A DNA stretch of 64,000 nt, from assembly GCF_000330505.1 (NCBI RefSeq), contig NW_004191750.1, positions 342,013 to 406,012 of the forward strand, written 5' to 3'. Of this stretch, positions 47,643 through 55,891 are shown piece after piece (the stretch's first letter is position 1; every line of letters begins with the position of its first letter). This DNA comes from Entamoeba invadens IP1. Lineage: Eukaryota; Evosea; Mastigamoebida; Endamoebidae. Below the pieces are notes generated by a model that saw only the letters and a list, made by a program, of their open reading frames with translations, was not told where the DNA came from and made no database searches. The position numbers were made by a program, and so were the translations under genes.

Positions 47643-48467
47643 TTACATCGCGAAACCACCAAATCCCTTGAAGTTGGTATTGTTTGTATTTCCAAGGGGT
47701 GTGTACGCTTGGTAAAACCCATGATTGTACTTTTCTTTCTCGTTTTTGTTCATGATGGATTGGTCAAGAATTGTGTCGTTCTTGTTTTGGAATTGCCCCT
47801 TCGAAAAGTAAAACCCAGAGATCTCACTCCTCTCATACCTGTCTTGCGGATTGTCAAGTTCGGAATTAATGGAATTCCAGTCTTCTTGTTGAACTTCATA
47901 ACGAGAGTTCACATTTGGGTAATTCTGGTATGTTGCTTGTGAGTAGTCTTGGTACTGAGATGTGCCATATTGTTGAGGATTTTGTGGGTATTCCCCTCTT
48001 CTTTGAGGGACATAGCTGTTTTCCTCCTGTTGGTATTGTTCGACATAACGAGGTTTTACTGTCTCGTCGTTCCGGTATCTCTCAAATCTCATTGAAATTG
48101 ACGACCTCTCATTTTCGTTCTGGGAATTTTGAGATTGAAGGGTGGAACGAAAAGACTCTTGGGGCTGTTGTAAATCGGAGTTGTGTAAATCGATAGTTGG
48201 TCTGTCCAACACAGGTATGCAATTTTGGTAATTAGCACTTTGTACGTTTGTACTAAAAGATAGTTGTCTTCGATCATCATTCTTCCATTTCAAGTCAGTC
48301 TTCGCCTTTTGTAACGGAGCTGAGTGCTCATATTTGGTGTTCCAAAAAGCATCAAAGATTGAAATACGGTGTGGAGAAGAAGTGGAGTAGTACGCAAAAA
48401 GCAGTCCGAAAACCAATGCCACGAGTCCAATCAAAAATAACGAAACAACGACTTCTTCTGAAACCAT
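47643..48467 (-). CDS. Single-pass membrane protein with a Q/N/Y-rich tail
   Basis: 274 residues. An N-terminal hydrophobic helix (VVVSLFLIGLVALVFGLLFAYY, about 6-27) should act as a signal anchor, probably leaving the remainder in the cytosol. The rest is polar and compositionally biased: from about residue 80 it is rich in Gln, Asn, Tyr, Ser and Arg, with stretches such as YQQEENSYVPQRR and NPQQYGTSQYQDYSQATYQNYP. Such sequence resembles prion-like, phase-separating or multi-tyrosine adaptor tails. There is no catalytic domain. The start at 48467 is the first Met. I do not recognise the family. It is on the same strand as alpha-tubulin. Confidence 0.6.
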   Translation of the reverse strand: MVSEEVVVSLFLIGLVALVFGLLFAYYSTSSPHRISIFDAFWNTKYEHSAPLQKAKTDLKWKNDDRRQLSFSTNVQSANYQNCIPVLDRPTIDLHNSDLQQPQESFRSTLQSQNSQNENERSSISMRFERYRNDETVKPRYVEQYQQEENSYVPQRRGEYPQNPQQYGTSQYQDYSQATYQNYPNVNSRYEVQQEDWNSINSELDNPQDRYERSEISGFYFSKGQFQNKNDTILDQSIMNKNEKEKYNHGFYQAYTPLGNTNNTNFKGFGGFAM

Positions 48468-49119
48468 TATTTAATTTTAGTTTCTCTCTTTTTTTTCAAT
48501 AATTTGTGTGACGTTTTTTTGGATAGATGTTAATTATTTTATTTGTTTATTATATTTTTATTTGTTCAATATTTCTATTGTTTAACTATGTTATAAATTA
48601 TATAAATATATAATTATTTTTTTATTATATAATATTTTAATATATTAAATTGGAGTTATTTTTTTACACAAAAAGAATGATATTAATAATAATAATATAA
48701 TAATAATTATGTAAGTATTAATAACTTTATAGTTTGAGGGGAAAAATTATTTTGAAAAATTATGTTTGTTTTTAACAAACATTTTTGGATCATTAATGCT
48801 AAATATTTTAAATTTTATTTATATTTTTTAGTGATTAATTATTTTTTTGTTGTATTAAAAAGTTTATAAATTTAATTTCATAAAATTTTTATTAAAAATT
48901 TATTTTTTTTTAATTTTATAAATAACAATTTATAATTATATAAATCAACTACTATTAACTATAATTTAAAAGTTATAAAAAACAAATTAAATGTATTAAA
49001 TTTATAATAAAATATAATAATAAATATAATAATAAATATATTATAAAATGATATATAATAAACCAAATAAATGAACTATAAGTTATAAGTTTACAAAACA
49101 AAACTAACAATAACGAGAG
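48468..49119. other. AT-rich divergent promoter region
   Basis: Extremely AT-rich spacer between two divergently transcribed membrane-protein genes, with short direct ATAATAATAAAT-type repeats near 49018-49050. No ORF seen. Confidence 0.4.
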
Positions 49120-50496
49120 ATGTTGCTACTTTACGTGATACTTTTGGGGGCGAAATCTCTAGAATGTGATCCTGGAAGTTACATTGACTCCACCGAGACG
49201 ACTTGCATTTCTTGTTTAGTTGGTATGTATCAGCCCGAATACAATCAGACTTCCTGTAAGAAGTGTCCAATTGGGACTTTTCAAAACGAGACTGGGCAGT
49301 CTTCTTGTACGCCATGTATAGCGGGGTATTTCCAAAACAAAGAATCTTCTACAACATGTAAGCCTTGTGGTGTCGGCTCCATCTCAACACAGCCGAATTC
49401 GTATTACTGTTATTCATGTGAGCCAGGGACTTACCAAGACTTAACGGGACAAACTGAATGCAAGTCTTGTGATATTGGACACTATTCGAGTACTTATAAA
49501 TCGACAAAATGCACGCCATGTGCTACTGGTCATTACACTGATGTGAATGGATCGACGAGTTGTATTGAATGTAGTAATGGGACGTATCAAGACAGTACTG
49601 GGCAATCAACTTGCAAACCATGTGAAGTTGGGTATGTCTCAGAAAATGGTTCTGCGAGGTGCAAAGGGTGTCCTGTCGGGTCTTTTTATTCCTCGGCGAA
49701 CACATGCAGTTTATGTGATGCTGGATTATATCAGAACTTAACAGCACAGACCGAGTGCCTTCAATGTATCCCGGGGTCTTATTCAACTCCAGGAAGTTCC
49801 AAATGTGTTGAGTGTGATGGGGGGTATTACCAGCCCAATGCAGAGAGTGTTGAGTGTCTTGAATGTTCTTCTGGATATTATTCTGAGAATGGAGCAGTGG
49901 AATGTCTTCAATGTCCAGATGGAACTATTTCACAGAGTGGAAGTGCGACATGTGAACGATGTCCAAGTGGTACAGTCAGTGCAGGGAACAACACATGTGT
50001 AATATGTCCAGCGGGGACATATGCAGATCAAAGCAAAGAAGATGTACAAAGGGTATGTCTATCTTGTGACAAAGGTATGTCATCGAGTGTACAGTCGGAT
50101 CATTGTGATTATTGTAGTATAGGTACTTTCAGTGAGAGTGGAGTACAATGTGTTGAGTGTCAAAGAGGGAGTTATTGTGACCGTGTGGGGTGTATTCTAT
50201 GTACTCCATGTGAGGATGGAAGCGTCCAAAATACTACGGGAAAGGCAAAGTGTGAGAGTTGTATGGGTCTGAATTCAAATGAAGAACACACACTTTGTGT
50301 TGCTCAAACAGTCTGTGGGTCCTTCCTTGAATTGAATCAACAAAACAAGTGCGTTATGAAAAATTCGGCTATTATCGTTTTGTCAATCATTTCTGGTCTT
50401 GCAGTGCTTTTTATTATCGTCGCTGTTATCGTTTGTATCGTCGTCACTGTCTTGTGGAGGAGAAAGAAATCGTCTGAATATCAAAATCTCGAATAA
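49120..50496 (+). CDS. Cys-rich type I membrane protein with ephrin-receptor-like (GCC2/GCC3) repeats
   Basis: 458 residues. Signal peptide about 1-14, then from C16 to about 408 a run of some fifteen repeats of roughly 22-27 residues. Each has the pattern C-x2-C-x-x-G-x-(Y/F)-x(n)-C, for example CPIGTFQNETGQSSCTPC and CEPGTYQDLTGQTECKSC, matching the GCC2_GCC3/ephrin-receptor-like Cys-rich repeats. A transmembrane helix (about 417-445) is followed by a short basic tail, WRRKKSSEYQNLE. The YQNL in the tail fits the Yxx-hydrophobic endocytic signal. Multiple N-glycosylation sequons occur in the ectodomain. Likely a cell-surface or endosomal receptor or adhesion protein without a signalling domain (inference). 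Confidence 0.85.
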   Translation: MLLLYVILLGAKSLECDPGSYIDSTETTCISCLVGMYQPEYNQTSCKKCPIGTFQNETGQSSCTPCIAGYFQNKESSTTCKPCGVGSISTQPNSYYCYSCEPGTYQDLTGQTECKSCDIGHYSSTYKSTKCTPCATGHYTDVNGSTSCIECSNGTYQDSTGQSTCKPCEVGYVSENGSARCKGCPVGSFYSSANTCSLCDAGLYQNLTAQTECLQCIPGSYSTPGSSKCVECDGGYYQPNAESVECLECSSGYYSENGAVECLQCPDGTISQSGSATCERCPSGTVSAGNNTCVICPAGTYADQSKEDVQRVCLSCDKGMSSSVQSDHCDYCSIGTFSESGVQCVECQRGSYCDRVGCILCTPCEDGSVQNTTGKAKCESCMGLNSNEEHTLCVAQTVCGSFLELNQQNKCVMKNSAIIVLSIISGLAVLFIIVAVIVCIVVTVLWRRKKSSEYQNLE

Positions 50497-50972
50497 TTTA
50501 CAATAGTTTTTTTTATAATTTTTTTATTATAATGATAGCAATTCAATAATAAACTAAAATAAAACTAAAAATTATATTATAATTAACATCATTATAAAAT
50601 CAAAAAAAGTATTATAGAATTTAATTTATTATTAAATGAATTGAATTAATAAATTATTTATTCATTTAATTTCGAAACAATTATAAAACAAAAAAAGTTT
50701 ATTTTTTTTTTTTTTGATAAATTTTATATTTCTTCCATTTTTAGACGACTAAAAAAGGCAAAAATATTTTTTAGAAAACAAAAAAAAAAGTTGTTTTTTA
50801 AAAAAGTGTGCTTAATTTCCCGTTTCAAAGCAACAAATTATCAACAATAAAAACTGTAATGCAGTTTTTGAGGTATTAAAAAATTAATTAAAAAAAAGTA
50901 AAAAAAAGGTACTAATAAAGTATGATTGAATAAACTATATAAGTATAGCATATCAAACGATTTAAAAATAAT
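50497..50972. other. Intergenic region left of the hAT element
   Basis: AT-rich, A- and T-homopolymer runs of up to 15; no ORF or RNA gene seen. Confidence 0.4.
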
Positions 50973-50980
50973 GAGAAAAG
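50973..50980. repeat. Target-site duplication, left copy (GAGAAAAG)
   Basis: 8 bp, identical to 52439-52446 at the other end of the element. This is the size that hAT transposases generate. Confidence 0.9.
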
Positions 50981-52438
50981 TAGGGATGAAGTAAAATGGT
51001 GAAATAATTTTACTGAAAATTTATGTTTTAGTAAATTATTTGGTGAAATCTTTTCACCAAATAGAATTATTTAAGGTTTTGAATTTTGGTTTTGTTTATA
51101 AAGAATAATTTAATAAATATCATTTTAATGTTTTTGGTTAAAACAATTTATGCATTTTGAAAAAAAATGAAAAATTCAATAATGATTTTTTTTACAATTA
51201 CCACAATGAGCGGCAATATTCATCTTATTGTAAATATTTTTTACTTATCATAAATAAATTACAATTTACATAAAACATGTTTTAATAAATACTTAAACAA
51301 TAACAACACTATATTTAATAAAAAAGGTACAAATCAAAAACATATTATTTGAAAATCTAGGATATATATTAAAAAATATAATATAAAATACATTGAGAAA
51401 TGCTCATAATTAATTTAATTTATTATTATAAGCATCAATTATCGAAATATCATTTGTACAACATCTGAAAGTGTTTTGGATTAATTAACTCTAACAATAA
51501 TTTGTAACCATCTGTTTATTTTGTTTTGAAAATTCGCTTGAAAATACTTATTATAATTTGAGACATTATATTTCAAAACAAAACAAATGTAATATAATAA
51601 TTATGAATTTAAATCGTTATATTTTTGATAATTAAAATATATTACCGATGATTATATTATTACGATTTTACCAATCAGACATATTCTTAAAATAATAACA
51701 ACTTTAATTTATGACTTATTATGTCAAGTAACATTGTTTTGCAATATTTATTGAAAAAAATGTGACATAAAACGCATATTTTTAAAAGACAATATTTCTT
51801 TTATTATATGAAAATAATGTTTATTTAAAATAAGTACAAAAACAAAAATTAAATATCACTTACATACAATCTACTTTTTTTTCACTACATTAATTGATAA
51901 GAATGATCTTTAAGTTTAAATGATATATGGTAGTAAATGATAATCAATGATTATAAACAAAAAATGTCAATCGTTTTTATATTATGTGTCATATTATAAT
52001 ATAATTTGTTTGTCGAATCTAAAATAAAATTTTGTTATTTTTATGTTGTTTTCACTGAGCTTACGATGAAATATATATATATTTTTTCATCAAACACGTT
52101 TGAATTAATTAAAAAACAACAAAAGTAACATTTGAATTGTTTTTTTTTCAAAAAAATAATTTAATGATATTGGTTATTGTTGGATTTTTTTGTTCTTTTT
52201 TGTTTTTTTATTCATTTTTTTAACATCAATTGCAATAATAATTAAATGTTGGCAAAAATCGAAAAACTTTATAATTAAATTAAAATTGATGAAAATGCAA
52301 AATGTTATTACTTTTTTGATTTTTAATAAAAATGTTATTTAAAATATAGGGATCTTTAAGATCGTAAATTGGTAAAATATTTTACCAATTTTTTCTCTTT
52401 TTTGGTAAACAGGTAAAATGGATTTTACTTCATCCCTA
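50981..52438. mobile_element. Non-autonomous hAT-superfamily DNA transposon
   Basis: The two ends carry a perfect 17-bp terminal inverted repeat, TAGGGATGAAGTAAAAT (50981-50997) and its complement (52422-52438), flanked by an exact 8-bp duplication GAGAAAAG. The YARGG-type TIR start and the 8-bp duplication identify the hAT superfamily. The 1458-bp interior is AT-rich and has no transposase ORF, so it must be moved by an element elsewhere. Near-terminal palindromes lie at 51039-51062 (TTTGGTGAAA...TTTTCACCAAAT) and 52367-52390 (AATTGGTAAAAT/ATTTTACCAATT), with further GGTAAAA motifs; they resemble the subterminal transposase-binding repeats of hAT elements. Exact ends and duplication suggest a recent insertion. 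Confidence 0.92.
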
Positions 52439-52446
52439 GAGAAAAG
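52439..52446. repeat. Target-site duplication, right copy (GAGAAAAG)
   Basis: Matches 50973-50980 exactly. Only 51 bases separate it from the start codon of the next gene. Confidence 0.9.
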
Positions 52447-52490
52447 TGAAGGGGTGGAATAAAGGAAAGTAAAAGACTGGAAAAAAAGAG

Positions 52491-52497
52491 AAATTCA
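52491..52497 (+). promoter_or_regulatory. Initiator-like AAATTCA abutting the profilin start codon
   Basis: AAATTCA ends one base before ATG 52498, the same arrangement as at 6139-6147. It leaves almost no 5' leader. The core promoter therefore lies between the transposon end (52446) and here, or partly within the transposon. Confidence 0.6.
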
Positions 52498-52896
52498 ATG
52501 GCGTGGGAACAGTATGTAGATTCTTTTCTTCTCGGTTGCGAGAAGGGGAACGGAGGGGCCATCGTTGGGTATGATGGCCTTGTCTGGTCTTGCTTTTCTA
52601 ATGCAAACTTTGGTCTTACCCAAGAAGAAGCAAAAACTCTTGCCAAATCAGCGGCGGGGAACATTGAAAACCTTAAAACGGTTGATCTAATAGTTGGTGG
52701 GAAAAAGTTTGAAATCACACACGTCGATACTGAGAAAAATTGCGCGACAGCAAAACATGAAGACGGGGGGCTCTCGATGTACAAAACCAAAAAAACATTG
52801 GTAATTGGGTTCTACGCCAATAACAATACAACGCCGGAACAGAACGCGGAGGCGACGTACCACTGCGCAAAATATATGTTGGACTTGGATTATTAA
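52498..52896 (+). CDS. Profilin
   Basis: 132 residues, the usual profilin length. It starts MAWEQYVDSFLLGCEKGNGGAIVGYDGLVWSC, where the MAWxxYVDxxL opening forms the poly-proline-binding N-terminal helix and GYDGLVWA is the first beta-strand. The C-terminus (NAEATYHCAKYMLDLDY) is the conserved final helix. Profilin binds G-actin, promotes nucleotide exchange and feeds formin-driven filament growth, and it binds PIP2. Nothing is missing. Position: the start codon is 51 bases downstream of a hAT transposon insertion, and the gene converges with the CK2 gene, whose stop codon lies 210 bases further on. Confidence 0.93.
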   Translation: MAWEQYVDSFLLGCEKGNGGAIVGYDGLVWSCFSNANFGLTQEEAKTLAKSAAGNIENLKTVDLIVGGKKFEITHVDTEKNCATAKHEDGGLSMYKTKKTLVIGFYANNNTTPEQNAEATYHCAKYMLDLDY

Positions 52897-53105
52897 TATC
52901 ATTGCAGATTTTCTTTATTCAAAACACCAACACAAGAGCCTTATTTAAGTTGCATTACTCTCAATTTGCGTTCCACTCAATGGTTGTCTACTTGAAATAT
53001 AAAAGAAGTGATTTGTTCTGCCAGTTGAAACAAACCCAAACAAATGGAAGCCTTTAAAACTCACACAAAACAAATCAACTATACACCTTGTGTTAATTTC
53101 GCAAC

Positions 53106-54296
53106 TCATTCATACTCCTCCTTGAAATACGCGTGTTTCAGTGCCTCACTTGCTGTGAAACGCTTGTCCATATCCAGTACAAGTACTTTGCTCAACAAAT
53201 CGAGCGCCGCCTCCGTTGCGTATTCTTCGTTTTCTTTATTGATAAATTGTTTGAAGTCTGCGTCTGCCGTATTGGGAATTCCATCAAACACAGTTTTCCC
53301 AACGACACAGCCACACCTTTCAATGATATTCATCAACTCTTTCTTCCCAAAGAATTCAGCGATTCGTTGTAACATTTCTTCATTGGTGGCCCCTCTCCAT
53401 AACGGTAACGCCTTTGACTGTCTAAATATGAGTGTCGCGAAGACTATTCCTGCGCCCCACACATCAATTCCATAATCATAATAAGTGTATTCAAACAGCA
53501 GTTCGGGTGCTTTGTGATATCGGGATGCTACTCGGTAATTCAGTGGTTTTTGTGGGTGGTAAAATTCCGCGAGTCCCCAGTCGATGATTTTGAAGACGTC
53601 TCTTTCTTTGTCGTAACACAAGTTCTCCGGTTTAATGTCTCTGTGCATCACTCCCAATTTATGCGACTCGTCCAACCCACTGAATAAGTGTTTCATATAC
53701 AACTGAACTTCTCGTGGTGTAAATAATGGGAAATTTGTTCTAAAATCAACGCCTTGGACATACTCCATCACTAACGAATGTGTTTTGTTGTCGTTGTTGA
53801 TCACACAGTCATACAACTTTCTTTGAATTCCTTTCAAATAGGATAAAACAATGTATTATTACTGATTAATAAAAATACTATAAATAATAGTACAAACCTT
53901 TATGACATCAGAAACCCGAGCGAGCCGTTGGAGGACGAGAATCTCCCGCTTCAGCCGCTCTTCTTTGATTGGTTTGAGCACTTTGATTGCACAGGGGTAT
54001 TTTCCATTCTCGATAACACCAAGAAAGACATCGGAATATCTCCCACGACCCACTTTCTTTATAATGCGATATGAGTCGGGGTTCCCCCACTCGATTTCAT
54101 TGCTGGAACTATTCCACTCGGACTCGGGGACAAAAGCAAGAGCAGTGGAATACACCCGACTGGTGTGGGGAACTTGTGTAGTTCTTATTGATATCGACAT
54201 ATTAAATATTTCTAGATCTATAGAGTATGACGGGTGGATTGAACGTCCTTCAGAAAAATGAGAAAAGAGCAACGAAAAAAACAAGAGGAGTAACAT
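53106..54296 (-). CDS. Casein kinase 2 catalytic subunit alpha, two exons
   Basis: Exons 54296-53898 and 53816-53106 with an 81-nt intron (53897-53817; donor GTTTGT, acceptor AAAG). Splicing gives RVSDVIKLYDCVINNDNKTH, matching the NIIKLLDIV segment of CK2 alpha. Kinase motifs: GRGRYSDVFLG, AIKVLK, HRDIKPEN, and the CK2-specific DWG in place of DFG, with RVASRYHKAPELL in the activation segment. Total 369 residues from the ATG at 54296. The inner Met at 54200 (MSISIRTTQVPHTSR) would give 337, the common size. An initiator-like AAAAATTCA (54332-54324) lies 28 bases before the longer start, which supports it. The longer form adds a hydrophobic MLLLLFFSLLFSHF. CK2 is a constitutive acidophilic Ser/Thr kinase. 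Confidence 0.93.
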
Positions 54297-54323
54297 TTTT
54301 TAAAGAAGTAAAATTTGTAGTTT

Positions 54324-54332
54324 TGAATTTTT
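54324..54332 (-). promoter_or_regulatory. Initiator-like AAAAATTCA upstream of CK2 alpha
   Basis: Perfect match to the Entamoeba initiator consensus on the minus strand, 28 bases from the ATG at 54296. With the divergent start at 54427, the 130-base interval is a bidirectional promoter. Confidence 0.6.
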
Positions 54333-54426
54333 ATTGAGAAGCAAACTATACTATTGCTATAATAATGCTATGAATTTACTAGTACGAAAAATGAATAAGA
54401 AATAATCTTGAAAATGAGTTGGAGCG

Positions 54427-55458
54427 ATGGCGAAACGAGATATCGGAAAAATCAAAATGAGTGCTATTGACGTTTTGACCGACGAGCCGGAAGAGCAGTT
54501 TGTCAAAGAAATAATCGCAGCAATGAGAAAAATCCGAGATCCGCAATTTGAGAAATATGAGTGTTTGTGATTTTTGTCACTATATTTGAAAAACAAAACA
54601 AATAACAAAAAGTAAACAAAGAACAAATGCTCAAGTGCTTAAAGGACATTTCCCAAAATTTAGTTGAAAAATCACAAATCTGCCACGTCCCAAAGTGTAC
54701 GCCCGAAAATTTGGCCGAAGCAGAAGCAAAACGTGAAAAATCACTTGCTGAACTCAACAAAAATAAACAACTGATCGCCGAAACCGAAAATCTGACAGCT
54801 CAGATTGCGGCAAAACAAAAGCAAATTGCAGCGCTGAAAAGTGAAACTGACGAGTTAATCAAGCAAGAGGCAGTTTTGGATGATGTGATCAAGAACACCA
54901 AAACGATCACAATAGATGAGGTTTGTTTTGTTTAATTACATTTAATCACAATAGATATACCAAATTAATAATATACTATTTCTATATTTTGAATGAATTT
55001 AAAGAACACTGACTAACACACAGTTTAAAAAGAAAGAGAAAGAGATTGAACAGAAACGGAAAGAAGTTGAAAGGATACGAAAAACGGTATCTGACATGAG
55101 AGAGACGATTAAAAAGAAGAGGGAGGACTATGAGAAGGACAAAAGTGCGAAGGAAGAACTTGAGAAGAAAATCAAAGAAGCGGAGGAATATTCAAATGGA
55201 GCAGAAACTAAATTGAAGACTATGAAAAGCGAAAAGGAAAAGGCTGAGATGGAGAAGGAACGTATTAAAAGATCATTTGATGTCGATATGTCTGAATTGT
55301 TGAGGAAGGAAAGAGAATTGGAGTCGAAAGTTGATGACATGAACACTAAAATTCGCAAAGGAGAAACTGATTTGGCTGGAGAGGGAAATACAATCGTCTT
55401 TGCGCAAACCCTTAACAACAGCACAACCAAAACTGATGATGATGATCTTTTGTTCTGA
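54427..55458 (+). CDS. Coiled-coil protein of unknown function, three exons
   Basis: Deduced exons 54427-54562, 54613-54920 and 55024-55458, giving 292 residues. Introns of 50 nt (54563-54612) and 103 nt (54921-55023) both begin GTTTGT and end AAAAG and CACAG. Both junctions preserve the reading frame. The N-terminal 50 residues form a small helical region (MAKRDIGKIKMSAIDVLTDE). Residues about 60-270 are a continuous Lys/Glu-rich coiled coil. The C-terminus is acidic, TKTDDDDLLF. There is no membrane segment. The protein resembles structural or kinetochore-like rods in outline, but no family can be named. It shares a divergent promoter with CK2 alpha. Confidence 0.75.
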
Positions 55459-55771
55459 TTGATTTTGTGTGAAGTTGTTTCGACTGAAAATTTTAATTTA
55501 AAATAAAATTATAATTTATTAAACTAAAATATAATAAATTAAACTAAATTTAATTAATTAATATTTATTATTATATTATTATATTATCATATTATTATAT
55601 TATTATATTATTATATTATTTTAATTGAGAGTTTTAATAACAATAGTTACAAAAATATTAAAAACAAAGTTAAAAAATAGTTTGAATCACTTAATTATTG
55701 CTTTGAAAAAAATATATTTTTTTTTTTTCTATATAAAAGATTAAATGTTATACTTTTATAAGAATAAAACA
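55459..55771. other. Intergenic region with an octamer repeat
   Basis: AT-rich spacer between the coiled-coil gene and the BspA-like gene. Six tandem copies of ATATTATT (one with a C at the eighth position) run from 55573 to 55620. No ORF seen. The BspA promoter block that matches 27072-27233 begins at 55772. Confidence 0.6.
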
Positions 55772-55891
55772 AAACTGGGAAATCTCGATATTATTGTATA
55801 TATTTCCTGTTTTTTAGAAGTATATTATGTGCATATCAGTACACAAGCCAAAAAAGAAAAACATCAATAATTGCCGAATATTACAGTAAAA
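55772..55891 (+). promoter_or_regulatory. BspA-like gene 5' flank, shared with a relic elsewhere in the window
   Basis: The 120 bases before the start codon, plus the first codons, align with 27072-27233 in the same block order (GGGAAATCT, CTGTTTTTTA, TATTATGTG, ACACAAGCC). Conservation of non-coding sequence suggests a family-specific promoter or a duplicated unit. Confidence 0.5.

Noticed and set aside
53817..53837. CK2 second exon starting at the first AG after GTTTGT (GAAAG|GAATTC)
   Set aside because: It puts the frame into stops and adds residues absent from CK2; the acceptor 12 bases later restores the family sequence.
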